Assembly (NCBI GenBank): GCA_000434475.1
Contig: FR879512.1
Coordinates: 1-28,268 of the forward strand
Length of the DNA stretch: 28,268 nucleotides
Source of the DNA: Dialister sp. CAG:486
GTDB lineage: Bacteria; Bacillota; Negativicutes; Veillonellales; Dialisteraceae
Direction: 5' to 3'
A program made the translations under genes and the position numbers. The notes below the pieces were generated by a model, which saw nothing but the letters and a program-made list of their open reading frames with translations, ran no database searches and was not told where the DNA came from. Positions 1-7,760 of the stretch are shown here, in pieces. Within the stretch, counting starts at the first letter, position 1, and each line of letters opens with the position of its first letter.

Positions 1-42
1 CTAATCCGGCACTTACTTTGAGAATTAACGGTTTCCCCGGAG

Positions 43-66
43 GCAGATATTTCTGCATTTTTTCTT
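43..66 (+). terminator. Intrinsic terminator of an upstream gene outside the window
   Basis: A 5-bp stem (GCAGA/TCTGC, loop TATT) is followed by a long T-rich run. No reading frame is recognisable in bases 1-42, so this is taken as the 3' end of a transcript that enters from the left. Confidence 0.5.
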
Positions 67-76
67 TTTTTCCCTC

Positions 77-105
77 TTGCAATTTCTACCCGTGTCGTGT
101 ATAAT
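77..105 (+). promoter_or_regulatory. Sigma-70-type promoter of the tRNA-Glu gene
   Basis: TTGCAA (77-82) and TATAAT (100-105) are separated by exactly 17 bp. Transcription would start near 112, a few bases before the mature tRNA 5' end at 117. The near-consensus hexamers suit a stable-RNA gene. Confidence 0.8.
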
Positions 106-116
106 TATTTGCACAT

Positions 117-192
117 GGCCGGTTAGTCAAACGGTTAAGACGCTGCGTTCTCAGCGCAGAGAGTATGGGTTCGAATCCCATACCGGTCACCA
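117..192 (+). tRNA. tRNA-Glu (anticodon CTC)
   Basis: A full cloverleaf can be drawn. The 7-bp acceptor stem GGCCGGT pairs with ACCGGTC (182-188) with one G-U. The anticodon stem CTGCG/CGCAG encloses loop TTCTCAG, so the anticodon is CTC, which reads GAG (Glu). The T arm has the GGTTCGAATCC core. The discriminator is A189 and the CCA end (190-192) is encoded in the DNA. The D-arm resembles Firmicute tRNA-Glu. It is a single-gene transcript with its own promoter and terminator. Confidence 0.95.
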
Positions 193-198
193 AAGTGA

Positions 199-233
199 AA
201 GCGCCTCGATTCGAAAGGATCGAGGCGCTTTTT
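199..233 (+). terminator. Intrinsic terminator of tRNA-Glu
   Basis: The perfect 12-bp inverted repeat AAGCGCCTCGAT / ATCGAGGCGCTT (199-210 and 219-230) is followed by a T run, seven bases after the tRNA CCA end. Bases 234-302 hold nothing recognisable before the 3' end of azlD. Confidence 0.9.
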
Positions 234-302
234 GTATGACAGGGTGGCTAAAGAGACACCAAGGTACATGGGGCGATGCCCAGGAGGGAGTCTCAGCCCC
301 CT

Positions 303-641
303 TCAGGGAAACACATACTGCACAAGTCCCATGTAAAGGATCGTGCCGGCGGCCATGGAGAGCATCATCTGCCGTTTCCAGAGGTGGAGCAGCGTGGTCA
401 CAAGGAGGGCGATGGCTTTCGGGATACCGTGATTTCCGGACAGCAAAGAAACATCCTTCAGGCAGTACACGACGAGGAGTGCGAAGACAGCAGACGGCAG
501 CGCTTTCCCCAGATAACGGATGTAGGAGGGAAGGGATGCCCCGGGCTTAAAAAGGAGAAAAGGAAGGGAGCGAGAAAGCATGGAGGCGAGAGAGCAGAGT
601 GCGATGATGACGCACTGTTGCCAAAAGGGAAGCGGGCTCAT
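303..641 (-). CDS. azlD: AzlD-family branched-chain amino acid transport protein
   Basis: This 112-residue, very hydrophobic protein has about four membrane-spanning segments, which is the normal size and character of AzlD (about 100-110 residues). AzlD is the small subunit that works with AzlC to export branched-chain amino acids or their analogues. Its ATG (639-641) shares one base with the azlC TGA stop (TGATG overlap), so the two are very likely translationally coupled, azlC first. The recognisable family features are the N-terminal segment with the SRSLPFLLF pattern and the central LGKALPSAVFALLVVY helix. Substrate identity in this organism is inferred from the family. Confidence 0.9.
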   Translation of the reverse strand: MSPLPFWQQCVIIALCSLASMLSRSLPFLLFKPGASLPSYIRYLGKALPSAVFALLVVYCLKDVSLLSGNHGIPKAIALLVTTLLHLWKRQMMLSMAAGTILYMGLVQYVFP

Positions 642-1351
642 CAGAAGCCTCCTTTCTTTTCCAATGGCTTACGATACAGTGTCATGATGAGGAGCATGAG
701 GCCCATGGCGGGCAAGATGAAATTCTCTTTTCCGAAAAGAAGAAGGCTGCCGATGGAGGAAGAGAGTCCGATGAGGGCCGTGTAGTGCTTCTTCTCTTTC
801 ATCCACTGCTCAAGGAAGATGACGAGGAACATGGTCGTCATGACGAAAGAAAGACCTTTCGTATCAAAGGAAATAAGACCGCCTAAGAGACCGCCGATCG
901 CTGCCCCCGAGCACCAGTACAGGAAATTTAAGAGAGAGACCCAGAAGTAGAACCAGCCTTTGTCGATCGAGTAGGGGATGGTGGCAGAGTAGTTCAGCGC
1001 GAATGTCTCATCACACAGCATATAAATAAGGAAGGGTTTCTTCCAGCCGGTGCCGGCGTATTTCTCCAGCATCGGGATCCCGTAGAAGAGGTGACGTGCC
1101 TGTACGGTGAAGGCGACGACGAATGTCTCGATCGGTGCAAAGGAAGAAAGCAGCATGGAGATCGTGACGAATTCCAGAGAGCCGCCGAAAATGATCGCGG
1201 CCATCGCCATGGGATAGAGCCAGGAGAAGCCGAGCGTATTCATATAGAAACCGTAAGCAAAGGCGATAAACCAGAATCCCGCGAAAATGGGGAGTGTCAG
1301 TGGAAAGGCCTCTGCCAAAGCCGCCATGGCGGCGCCATTTTTCCGCATCAT
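641..1351 (-). CDS. azlC: AzlC-family branched-chain amino acid exporter, large subunit
   Basis: The protein has 236 residues with about seven hydrophobic segments, the normal AzlC length. The N-terminal FPLTLPIFAGFWFIAFAYGF stretch, the GGSLEFVTISML region and the QARHLFYGIPML motif are typical of the family. With AzlD it forms an inner-membrane exporter of branched-chain amino acids. The start is the first of two tandem ATGs (1351), preceded at 7 bp by a perfect AGGAGG (complement of 1359-1364). The downstream azlD overlaps by one base, forming a two-gene operon. No Lrp/AzlB-type regulator gene is adjacent. Confidence 0.93.
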   Translation of the reverse strand: MMRKNGAAMAALAEAFPLTLPIFAGFWFIAFAYGFYMNTLGFSWLYPMAMAAIIFGGSLEFVTISMLLSSFAPIETFVVAFTVQARHLFYGIPMLEKYAGTGWKKPFLIYMLCDETFALNYSATIPYSIDKGWFYFWVSLLNFLYWCSGAAIGGLLGGLISFDTKGLSFVMTTMFLVIFLEQWMKEKKHYTALIGLSSSIGSLLLFGKENFILPAMGLMLLIMTLYRKPLEKKGGF

Positions 1352-1439
1352 AAGAGTCCTCCTAAAAAACTGTTACGAGGGATGAGAGTTGAATACCATC
1401 ATAGACTATTTGGGGGAGAATGACAAGGGGAAAGGGGTT

Positions 1440-1720
1440 AGGGGTAGCCAGTGGGGCGGGGCGGCCCTTGATTACGGATGAAAGCGCTGCTTCGAGTGAG
1501 GAATTAGGAATGCGGAATGAGGAATGAAGGTGGCGGCTTCGCCGCGATCGAGGGCTCAGGTCGCAGCTGTTCTGGCATTCGTTATCTCACATACGACGTT
1601 TCTCGCCGCTCAGGATGACGAAACGGGGCGATGCCCGAAGGTCGTATTCAAGTCACCAGTCACTGGTCGCTCGGCGCTCCTCATCCCCAATCCCTAATCC
1701 CTAGGATCCTAAAATTGTGG
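1440..1720. repeat. Mosaic intergenic repeat block 1
   Basis: This non-coding gap between azlC and the channel gene is built from modules seen again elsewhere: heptamer-like GAATTAGGAATG.GGAATG runs (1500-1528), the palindrome GCGGC-TTC-GCCGC (1533-1545), a GGGGCGATGCCCGAAGG box (about 1625-1641), and CCCTAATCCCTA runs near 1690-1705. Related blocks lie at 2636-3110, 4930-5225, 7497-7560, 9605-10090 and 14920-15220. No gene is supported. Confidence 0.75.
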
Positions 1721-1770
1721 TACAATGAAAAAAAGACTATGCCAGCGATCAAGAGTAAAGGAGAATACCT

Positions 1771-2628
1771 ATGGAACCCAGCGTTGTCACGAAGGTCGTC
1801 ACAGACGAGCTCAGCATCACCACCCGCTTCATCAATGGACTGAAGGAACTCGCCATGACGCGCGGGATCGATTTCCTTGAAGCACTCATCATTTTCATCA
1901 TCGGCTACATCATCTGCCGCTACATCCGCCGCGCGGTCGCGCATATTCTGGAGAAGAGCGAAGTGGATCCGTCAGCAAAGACCTTTATTGAAGAGATCAT
2001 TTTCTTCCTCTGTCTGGCCATCGTCGTGCTGGTCGCTCTGGGGACGGCAGGCGTCGGTACAGGGACTCTCGCGGCTGCTTTCGGCGGCATGGGTCTGGCG
2101 ATCGGTCTTGGGCTCAAGGATAATATCGGCAATGTAGCCTCCGGTATTTTCATTCTCATCTTCCGCCCCTTCCGCGTGGGTGACTACATCCAGGTCTCCT
2201 CGAATCAGGGCACAGTGACGGAGATCAGCATCATGTACACCATGCTTTCGACGCTGGGAAATCAGCGCATCGTCATCCCGAATTCCTCTCTGACGAGCAG
2301 CGTCATCAAGAATTTTTCTGCCTATGATACCAGAAATCTGGAGATGACCTTCGATGTTGGCTATGACACGGATCTGAAATCCTGTGTGGAGCTCCTCAAA
2401 AAGATATTCACAGAGGATGCGTATGTGGTCGATAAGGAAAAGCTCACCATCTATGTGAGCGGTATGGCTGACTTCTCCATCCGCATCTATGTCCGCGCTG
2501 CCGTAGAACGTGCGAAATACTACGAGGCGCAGAATGACCTTTACATCCGCGTGAAGGAGGCCTTCGATGCAGCAGGGATCGATATTCCCTTCCCGCAGCT
2601 TGTCGTGCATCAGGCAGAAAAGGGATGA
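1771..2628 (+). CDS. mscS: MscS-family small-conductance mechanosensitive channel
   Basis: The protein has 285 residues, the length of the classical MscS subunit, which forms an inner-membrane heptamer releasing osmolytes on hypo-osmotic shock. Three membrane segments are visible: about 35-55, 70-95 and a Gly/Ala-rich pore helix at about 98-130 (AAAFGGMGLAIGLGLKDN). The FRPFRVGDYI turn into the beta domain follows. The cytoplasmic domain ends in GIDIPFPQ, the C-terminal signature of MscS. The ATG follows AAAGGAG at good spacing. It stands alone between two repeat-filled gaps. A TACAAT -10-like hexamer lies at about 1719-1724, but no clear -35 was found. Confidence 0.95.
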   Translation: MEPSVVTKVVTDELSITTRFINGLKELAMTRGIDFLEALIIFIIGYIICRYIRRAVAHILEKSEVDPSAKTFIEEIIFFLCLAIVVLVALGTAGVGTGTLAAAFGGMGLAIGLGLKDNIGNVASGIFILIFRPFRVGDYIQVSSNQGTVTEISIMYTMLSTLGNQRIVIPNSSLTSSVIKNFSAYDTRNLEMTFDVGYDTDLKSCVELLKKIFTEDAYVVDKEKLTIYVSGMADFSIRIYVRAAVERAKYYEAQNDLYIRVKEAFDAAGIDIPFPQLVVHQAEKG

Positions 2629-2635
2629 GGGTTCA

Positions 2636-3110
2636 ACGGGTTCTGTAGGTTCAAAGGGTTAGCCTCGGGGGCGTCCTCCCCTTTGATTCCGAATGAAAGC
2701 CTCGATCGAATGAGAAATTAGAAATGAGAAATGAGAAATGGTGGTGCGGCGCATAAAATGATGGAAGCGCCGCGGAGATTTGAAACTAGCGCTTTTCTCG
2801 TATCGCAAACCTAATTCCTAGCCACTAATCCCTAGCGACTCATCTCTGTCTTCAAACTTAGGGGTTCAGGGTTCAACGGGTTCTATAGGTTCAGAAGGTT
2901 CAACGGGGGTGGCGCATAAAAATAGAGAAGCGCCGCGGAGTATATAGTGGCGATGCCATGAGCTGGCATTGTAGTCATGAGTAACTAGTGGCTAGGGATT
3001 AGGAACCTCGAGTGACTTGTGACTTGAATACCACTCTCGGGCATCGCCTCATATGCTTGCGGCGAAGCCGCCACCACAACCATGAACCATGAACCATGAA
3101 CCTTTCCTTT
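2636..3110. repeat. Mosaic intergenic repeat block 2
   Basis: This gap of more than 500 bp without a gene carries two copies of a GGGTTCAACGGGTTCT.TAGGTTC module (about 2630-2653 and 2868-2891) and two copies of a GCGCATAAAA...GCGCCGCGGAG module (about 2749-2776 and 2912-2939). It also has AGAAATG heptamers (about 2712-2740), CTAATCCCTAGC stretches, the inverted GCGGCGAAGCCGC palindrome (about 3060) and three tandem 8-bp CCATGAAC units (about 3080-3103). It looks like nested insertion or recombination of short repeats. Confidence 0.75.
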
Positions 3111-3112
3111 AT

Positions 3113-3141
3113 TTGCCAAATCTTCTTATTTACGCTATAAT
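3113..3141 (+). promoter_or_regulatory. Sigma-70-type promoter of trxB
   Basis: TTGCCA (3113-3118), a 17-bp spacer and TATAAT (3136-3141) lie about 45 bp upstream of the trxB ATG. The promoter sits just outside the repeat block. Confidence 0.75.
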
Positions 3142-3185
3142 CTATATAACGATAAATTTCGATATGGAGAAAGAGGAGGATACCT

Positions 3186-4094
3186 ATGACAGATGTGATC
3201 ATTATCGGAGCAGGCCCGGCGGGCCTGAATGCAGCGCTCTATGCTGCGCGTAAGGAGCTTTCTGTACAGGTCGTATCGACGGACATCGGCGGGCAGATGC
3301 TTCTCACCGGAGAAATCGAGAACTATCTGGGGCTGCCGCATATTTCCGGCTTTGAGCTGGCAGACAAGATGGAAGCCCATGCGAAAGAGTATCCGGTAGA
3401 CTTTGTCTTTGCCGGCGTTCTTTCCACAGAAAAAGACAGCGCGGGACATTTTCTGGTGCATCTTGATGATGGCAAGGTGCTTACGGGAAGAACCCTGATC
3501 GTGACGGCAGGAAAACGCAGCCGCACACTCGATATTCCTGGCGAAATGGAATATACCGGCCGTGGCGTCAGCTACTGCGCGACCTGCGACGGTCCTTTCT
3601 ATCGGAAGAAAGACACGGCAGTCGTCGGCGGGGGAGACAGTGCGGTGCAGGCTGCGATCGAGCTGTCACGTCTGGCGAACAAGGTCTACCTCGTGGTTCG
3701 AAGCCGCATCCGTGCTTCGGAGATCATTGCACGTCGCCTTGAGGGGCTTTCCAATGTAGAGATCCTTCTGGGGTATACACCGGAAGAAGTGAAAGGCGAG
3801 AAGAAAGTCACGGGGCTGGTCGTGAAGGATCGCGCTGACGGTATGACAAGAGAGCTCTCGGTGCAGGGGGTCTTCGTTGAGGCGGGCGGCTTGCCGAATA
3901 ATCAGTGCGTTCCTGCGGATGTCAGAAAAAATGCAGCTGGTGAGATCGTGACAGACAAGGGTGGATGCACGAATGTAGCAGGCCTCTTTGCCGCGGGGGA
4001 CGTGACAGACTCTCCCTACAAGCAGGTCATCATTGCCGCCGGGGAAGGCGCAGCGGCGGCACTCTCGGCCCATGAATACTTGTTGAGGCAGTAG
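3186..4094 (+). CDS. trxB: Thioredoxin-disulfide reductase
   Basis: This 302-residue flavoprotein uses NADPH to reduce thioredoxin in the cytoplasm. The FAD site GAGPAGLNAALYA is at residues 8-20. The redox-active disulfide is CATC (Cys131 and Cys134, followed by DG). The NADPH-binding GGGDSAVQAA lies at 148-157 and the second FAD motif GLFAAGDV at about 266-273. Length and order match low-molecular-weight bacterial TrxR. The usual HRRDxFRA NADPH-phosphate motif is seen only as a variant, VVRSRIRASE. The start follows AGAGGAGG. It is monocistronic; its likely partner, a thioredoxin-like protein, is encoded separately at 7761-8099. Confidence 0.95.
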   Translation: MTDVIIIGAGPAGLNAALYAARKELSVQVVSTDIGGQMLLTGEIENYLGLPHISGFELADKMEAHAKEYPVDFVFAGVLSTEKDSAGHFLVHLDDGKVLTGRTLIVTAGKRSRTLDIPGEMEYTGRGVSYCATCDGPFYRKKDTAVVGGGDSAVQAAIELSRLANKVYLVVRSRIRASEIIARRLEGLSNVEILLGYTPEEVKGEKKVTGLVVKDRADGMTRELSVQGVFVEAGGLPNNQCVPADVRKNAAGEIVTDKGGCTNVAGLFAAGDVTDSPYKQVIIAAGEGAAAALSAHEYLLRQ

Positions 4095-4116
4095 GTTTCG
4101 GGCAGTGCTTTTTCAA

Positions 4117-4157
4117 GAAACGCGGATCTGATCTGATCATGATAGGATCCGCGTTTC
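4117..4157 (+). terminator. Hairpin after trxB, probable terminator
   Basis: A perfect 12-bp inverted repeat (GAAACGCGGATC at 4117-4128 with GATCCGCGTTTC at 4146-4157) has a 17-base loop. It lacks a clean T tract, so it may terminate inefficiently or serve mainly to protect the trxB 3' end. Confidence 0.45.
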
Positions 4158-4242
4158 CTAAACAAGATGAAACCATGGATCAGATTTCAGTGACCGGCCA
4201 TTCTTGTCCCATTCCCGGTCAATGATGAAAGAAAGTGAACAG

Positions 4243-4884
4243 ATGCGAGTTACGAAAAAGATCAAAGAAGAGCAGCTGAAGCGTCTCTCTGAGGTATACC
4301 ATGACGATGGTACGATGCTTCATTTTACCAGCCCTTTTACGTTGCTGGTGGCGGTGATCCTGTCAGCGCAGTGTACGGATAAGCGGGTGAATGTCATCAC
4401 CGGCCGCATTTTCCCGCGGCTTGCAAGTCCAGAGAAGATGGGAGCGCTCCGTCAGGAGGAGCTGGAAAATGAGATCCGGGACTGCGGTCTCTATAAGGCG
4501 AAGGCGAAAAACCTGCTCGGCATGTGTCACATGCTGATCGAAAACTACGGCAGCGAAGTGCCGGAGGATTTCGATGAGCTGGTGAAGCTGCCCGGTGTCG
4601 GACGAAAGACGGCGAATGTCGTCCGCTCCGTCGCTTGGGGATATCCTGCCATTGCGGTCGATACGCATGTCTTTCGCGTGGCGAACCGACTGAAGCTGGC
4701 TGTAGGTACGACGCCCATAGAGGTGGAGAAGGGGCTCATGAAGGCCATTCCGAAGAAGGACTGGTCCGCTGCACACCACTGGCTCATCTGGCATGGCCGG
4801 CGCGTGTGTACGGCGAGGAAGCCTGCCTGCGAGACTTGTCTCCTGCAGGATATCTGTCCCTCGTGCACGGTGGGGAAGAAATAG
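4243..4884 (+). CDS. nth: Endonuclease III (DNA glycosylase/AP lyase)
   Basis: The enzyme excises oxidised pyrimidines and cleaves abasic sites in base-excision repair. Numbered from the ATG at 4243 (213 residues, matching the 211-219 of the family), the helix-hairpin-helix LPGVGRKTANVV carries catalytic Lys122, Asp140 lies in VDTHVFRV, and the 4Fe-4S cluster cysteines are 189, 196, 199 and 205 (C-x6-C-x2-C-x5-C). The frame stays open upstream, with ATGs at 4222 and 4225 and a TTG at 4204. The 4243 start is chosen because it leaves the usual number of residues before the SPF motif and has a weak purine-rich GAAAG upstream; the others have no ribosome binding site. A terminator follows directly. 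Confidence 0.93.
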   Translation: MRVTKKIKEEQLKRLSEVYHDDGTMLHFTSPFTLLVAVILSAQCTDKRVNVITGRIFPRLASPEKMGALRQEELENEIRDCGLYKAKAKNLLGMCHMLIENYGSEVPEDFDELVKLPGVGRKTANVVRSVAWGYPAIAVDTHVFRVANRLKLAVGTTPIEVEKGLMKAIPKKDWSAAHHWLIWHGRRVCTARKPACETCLLQDICPSCTVGKK

Positions 4885-4887
4885 GGG

Positions 4888-4925
4888 AAGGCGGAATGAT
4901 CGTTTGGGTCATTCCGTCTTTTTCA
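4888..4925 (+). terminator. Intrinsic terminator of nth
   Basis: A 13-bp stem (4888-4900 with 4908-4920, with G-U pairs) is centred on CGGAATGA/TCATTCCG and runs into a TCTTTTTC tail, four bases after the nth stop. Confidence 0.85.
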
Positions 4926-4929
4926 TTGA

Positions 4930-5225
4930 GGGAGATGGGTTCAGGTTGACGGGTTCAAGGTTGTGGTGCAGCTTACAGCGCTGCGAGTTTGAACATGTCA
5001 GTATTCCTGTATCGTCATTTCGAGTGAAGCGAGAAATCTTTGTCATTCGCGGTCAGGTGGGCAATGTTTGGAAAGTTAAAAATGGGAAACCTGTTATCGA
5101 GAGACTTTGGGGCATCGTCCTATCATAATCGCGGCGAAGCCGCCACCACCATTCCTCATTCCTCATTCCTCATTTCTCATTCGGGTCGAGCTTTCATCCG
5201 CGCTCAAGGAACGGCACGTCCCATG
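4930..5225. repeat. Mosaic intergenic repeat block 3
   Basis: The block includes a GGGTTCAGG...GGGTTCAAGG module. From 5008 to about 5123 it has a copy of the TGTATCGTCATTTCGAG element followed by TTCGCGGT, AAACCTG.TAT and GGGCATCG-like boxes, in the same order as at 15051-15166. Then come the inverted palindrome GCGGCGAAGCCGC (about 5133) and four tandem 7-bp CATTCCT-type units (about 5153-5180). No gene is supported; the short open frames here are repeat-derived. Confidence 0.75.
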
Positions 5226-5242
5226 GGCTAACCCTTCTCCCC

Positions 5243-5271
5243 TTTCCCTGCCAGCGCAAATATTGTATAAT
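5243..5271 (+). promoter_or_regulatory. Probable promoter of the DUF2344-rng operon
   Basis: A perfect TATAAT (5266-5271) stands 42 bp before the ATG at 5313. The -35 position with 17-bp spacing reads TTTCCC, a poor match, so the -10 element is the main evidence. Confidence 0.55.
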
Positions 5272-5312
5272 TTCATAGATACATTCTACGCATTAGCAAA
5301 AGAGGAGACGTC

Positions 5313-6041
5313 ATGAAGAGACTGTTTTTAGCGATTACCAAAGGGGAAGAGATCCGTTTCCTGGGACATCTGGACTACCTGCGTACCATGGAGCGCGTGG
5401 TGGTTCGTTCAGGGATCCCGATCGCCTTCTCGGAAGGCTTCAATCCACATATGAAGATTTCCCTTGACTCGGCGCTGGCCGTGGGGGTCACAGCGGATCC
5501 GCTCTATATGGAGATCAAACTCGAAAAGGATATGCCCATCGAAGAAGTGAAGGAGCGTATGCAGCGTGAGATGCCAAAGGGCATGACCATTTACCACATC
5601 GAAGAAGCGGCACAGGAATGGCCGAAATTCGTAGCTTTCTTCAATGAAGACGCTTATGAAATGGAAGGTCCTGTGACAGAGGGGGCTGATGCCGAAGCGG
5701 CCAAAGAGGCGATCGCCCGTTTCAATGCACTTCCATCCTTCATCTATCAGCGTGTCACGCCGAAAAAGATCCGTGAGATGGATGTAAAGCCGATGATCAT
5801 GGAGCCGATGACGGTCCGTATCGAGGGGGAAAGAGCGTATCTCACCTTCTCTCTCATCCGCAGCAATACAGGTACGGTGCAGCCTAAGGATGTATGGAAG
5901 ATGCTTGCCGAGTCCTTCGGCCTTCCATGGACGCCGGATGCCTTCATCTGCTCGCGTACCGGGACGTATCGGAAGGAAGCGGGGGAGAGAAAGACGCCCT
6001 TTGATCCCGGTGTCTTTGATGCGTGGGTCAAAAAGAAATGA
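5313..6041 (+). CDS. DUF2344 / TIGR03936-family radical-SAM-associated protein
   Basis: The 242-residue protein matches the DUF2344 family through its N-terminal region: IRFLGHLDYLRTMERVVVRS, then IPIAFSEGFNPHMKISLDSAL, then LAVGVTADPLYMEI. In many Firmicutes this domain is fused to, or encoded directly after, a B12-binding radical SAM protein, and it lies before ribonuclease G. The molecular function is not established. Here the radical SAM partner is not adjacent. The ATG follows AGAGGAG. The stop overlaps the rng start by 4 bp (ATGA), so the two are co-translated. Family assignment is firm; function is unknown. Confidence 0.85.
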   Translation: MKRLFLAITKGEEIRFLGHLDYLRTMERVVVRSGIPIAFSEGFNPHMKISLDSALAVGVTADPLYMEIKLEKDMPIEEVKERMQREMPKGMTIYHIEEAAQEWPKFVAFFNEDAYEMEGPVTEGADAEAAKEAIARFNALPSFIYQRVTPKKIREMDVKPMIMEPMTVRIEGERAYLTFSLIRSNTGTVQPKDVWKMLAESFGLPWTPDAFICSRTGTYRKEAGERKTPFDPGVFDAWVKKK

Positions 6042-7450
6042 AACAGATACTGCTCCATGTGACAGAAGAGGAAAAGGTGCTTGCGGTCCTGGATGAGGGC
6101 GTACTTTCGGACATTTCTGTCGAAAAAGCAGAGGAAACGGATCTGGTGGGGCGTGTGTACAAGGGCGTCATCCGGAATGTCGTGCCTTCGATCAATGGGA
6201 TGTTCATCGATATCGGTATCGGTAAGAACGGATTCCTCCGTACGAAAGATATCCTGTCAAAAGAGCCGCATACCGAGGGGGCATCTGTCCTTGTGCAGGT
6301 GGAGAAGGACAGCACAGAGACAAAAGGTCCGCTCCTGACGGAGAAGATCTCCTTTGCGGGAAAATATGCGGTGGCTCTCCTTGCAACGAACTATATCGGG
6401 ATCTCCAAGAAGATCCGAAGCGAAGAGAAACGCGCATCGCTCAGAGCTATGGCGCGCGACATATGTCCTTCCGGTATGGGAGCCATCGTGCGCACTGCGG
6501 CAGAAAAGGCGGAGACGGAAGAGCTTCGGCGCGATCTGTCTGCGCTTTCTGCCGTCGGAGAGATCGTCAGCCGTCGCTTCAAGGTGGAGAAGGCACCTAA
6601 GCTCCTCTACCGCGACGGCGACCTCGCGGTGAAAAGTCTGCGTGACTACATGACGCCGGACGTCGAAAGCCTGATCACCGATGACAGGCCGACCTTTCAG
6701 CGTTTGAGGCAGCTTGCGGAAGGAGAAGGATTCCCCGCAGAAAAGATCCGCTGCTATGAAGGAAAGGAGCCGCTCTTTCATGCCTGCCATGTCGATGAGC
6801 AGATGAAAGCACTCTTCGATCGCGAAGTGCCGCTCCCCTCCGGCGGCTCGCTTGTCATCGACTACACGGAAGCACTGACTGCGATCGATGTGAATTCCGG
6901 TTCTTTCCAAGGAAATATGCCTCATGGGGAGTTGGCTTTCCTTCTGAATCAGTCCGCTGTGAAAGAGATCGCTCGCCAGATCCGCCTGCGCGGGATCGGC
7001 GGCATCATTCTCATTGATTTCATCGATATGGAAAGAAAATCGCAGGAAGCCCGTTTGGTCGAGCTTTTGAAAGAAGAAGTGCGGAAAGACCGTGTGAAGA
7101 CCGTCGTCTGCGGCATGACCTCGCTGGGCCTTGTCGAGATGACGAGAAAACGTACTGTCCATCGTCTTTGGCAGAATTACTATGAGACATGCCCTCTTTG
7201 TCACGGACAGGGTCGTATCCTTTCGGCAGAATCAGTGGCCCAGCAGATCATAGAAGATCTGGAGCGGCAGAAAAGCCGTGCGCCTTTCCGAAGCGGTATC
7301 CTCATCCGCTGTGAAAAAGAAGTGGCGCATCGCCTCCATGCACCGGATATGCAGGCGCGCCTTGAGTCCCTCGTTCATCATGATGTCATCATCGAAGACA
7401 ATGGAAGCATGATGAGAGAAGGATACAGCATACTGGGAGCTGGAGACTAG
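6038..7450 (+). CDS. rng: Ribonuclease G/E family endoribonuclease
   Basis: This single-strand endoribonuclease acts in rRNA maturation and mRNA decay. Numbered from the ATG at 6038 (470 residues, about the size of E. coli RNase G), an S1 RNA-binding domain lies at about 37-85 (GRVYKGVIRNVVPSINGMFI). The catalytic Mg-binding aspartates are Asp284 in TAIDVNSG and Asp327 in LIDFIDM. The Zn-link CPLCHGQG has Cys385 and Cys388. There is no long C-terminal degradosome scaffold. The frame also has a GTG at 6023, but the ATG forms the classic ATGA overlap with the upstream stop and is preferred. The rplU-ysxB-rpmA genes that often follow rng in Firmicutes are absent here. Confidence 0.95.
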   Translation: MKQILLHVTEEEKVLAVLDEGVLSDISVEKAEETDLVGRVYKGVIRNVVPSINGMFIDIGIGKNGFLRTKDILSKEPHTEGASVLVQVEKDSTETKGPLLTEKISFAGKYAVALLATNYIGISKKIRSEEKRASLRAMARDICPSGMGAIVRTAAEKAETEELRRDLSALSAVGEIVSRRFKVEKAPKLLYRDGDLAVKSLRDYMTPDVESLITDDRPTFQRLRQLAEGEGFPAEKIRCYEGKEPLFHACHVDEQMKALFDREVPLPSGGSLVIDYTEALTAIDVNSGSFQGNMPHGELAFLLNQSAVKEIARQIRLRGIGGIILIDFIDMERKSQEARLVELLKEEVRKDRVKTVVCGMTSLGLVEMTRKRTVHRLWQNYYETCPLCHGQGRILSAESVAQQIIEDLERQKSRAPFRSGILIRCEKEVAHRLHAPDMQARLESLVHHDVIIEDNGSMMREGYSILGAGD

Positions 7451-7496
7451 TATTGTGTTTTCTGAATAACTGACATTTAAGTCGATTTTCGAATCA

Positions 7497-7560
7497 AGTT
7501 AGGAGTGAGAAGTTAGGAGTGAGGAGTGAAGGTGCGGCGCATAAAATTTGGAGGCGCCGA
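7497..7560. repeat. Mosaic intergenic repeat block 4 (short)
   Basis: AAGTTAGGAGTGAG-type units are followed by GGTGCGGCGCATAAAAT and GGAGGCGCCGAGGAG, the same order as in block 2. The rest of the 7451-7760 gap is AT-rich with no gene. No terminator with a T tract was found after rng. Confidence 0.65.
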
Positions 7561-7685
7561 GGAGTTTTATATAAATAACGAACAAGCTATTTTATATAAT
7601 GGGGGATTGGGGCGCTATATGAATTTTGCACTCCTTCCAACACTTCTCACTTCCAGCTAAGTCCAAAAGTTGACAAATCCAATAC

Positions 7686-7722
7686 TAGGGAAACGCTGAT
7701 TCTGAGATGGAGACAGCGTTTC
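7686..7722 (+). repeat. MITE-end remnant forming a 9-bp hairpin
   Basis: TAGGGAAACGCTGATT (7686-7701) is identical to the left end of the element at 8097-8261. GAAACGCTG (7690-7698) also pairs perfectly with CAGCGTTTC (7714-7722). It sits 39 bp before the thioredoxin start. There is no T tract, so termination is unlikely. Confidence 0.6.
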
Positions 7723-7760
7723 GCTGGCATTTGACATCCCGTGAATGAAAGGAAGAATTG

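Noticed and set aside
276..785. Plus-strand open frames over azlD/azlC and the tRNA (also 77-550)
   Set aside because: They lie antisense to clear AzlC/AzlD proteins or run through the tRNA, have low-complexity Arg/Gly-rich translations and no ribosome binding site.
5153..5180. CRISPR-like array
   Set aside because: The tandem units are 7 bp, adjacent and without spacers, so this is a short tandem repeat.
7731..7736. Perfect TTGACA as -35 of the thioredoxin gene
   Set aside because: A -10 at 17-bp spacing would overlap the ribosome binding site and start codon, and the sequence there is not TATAAT-like.
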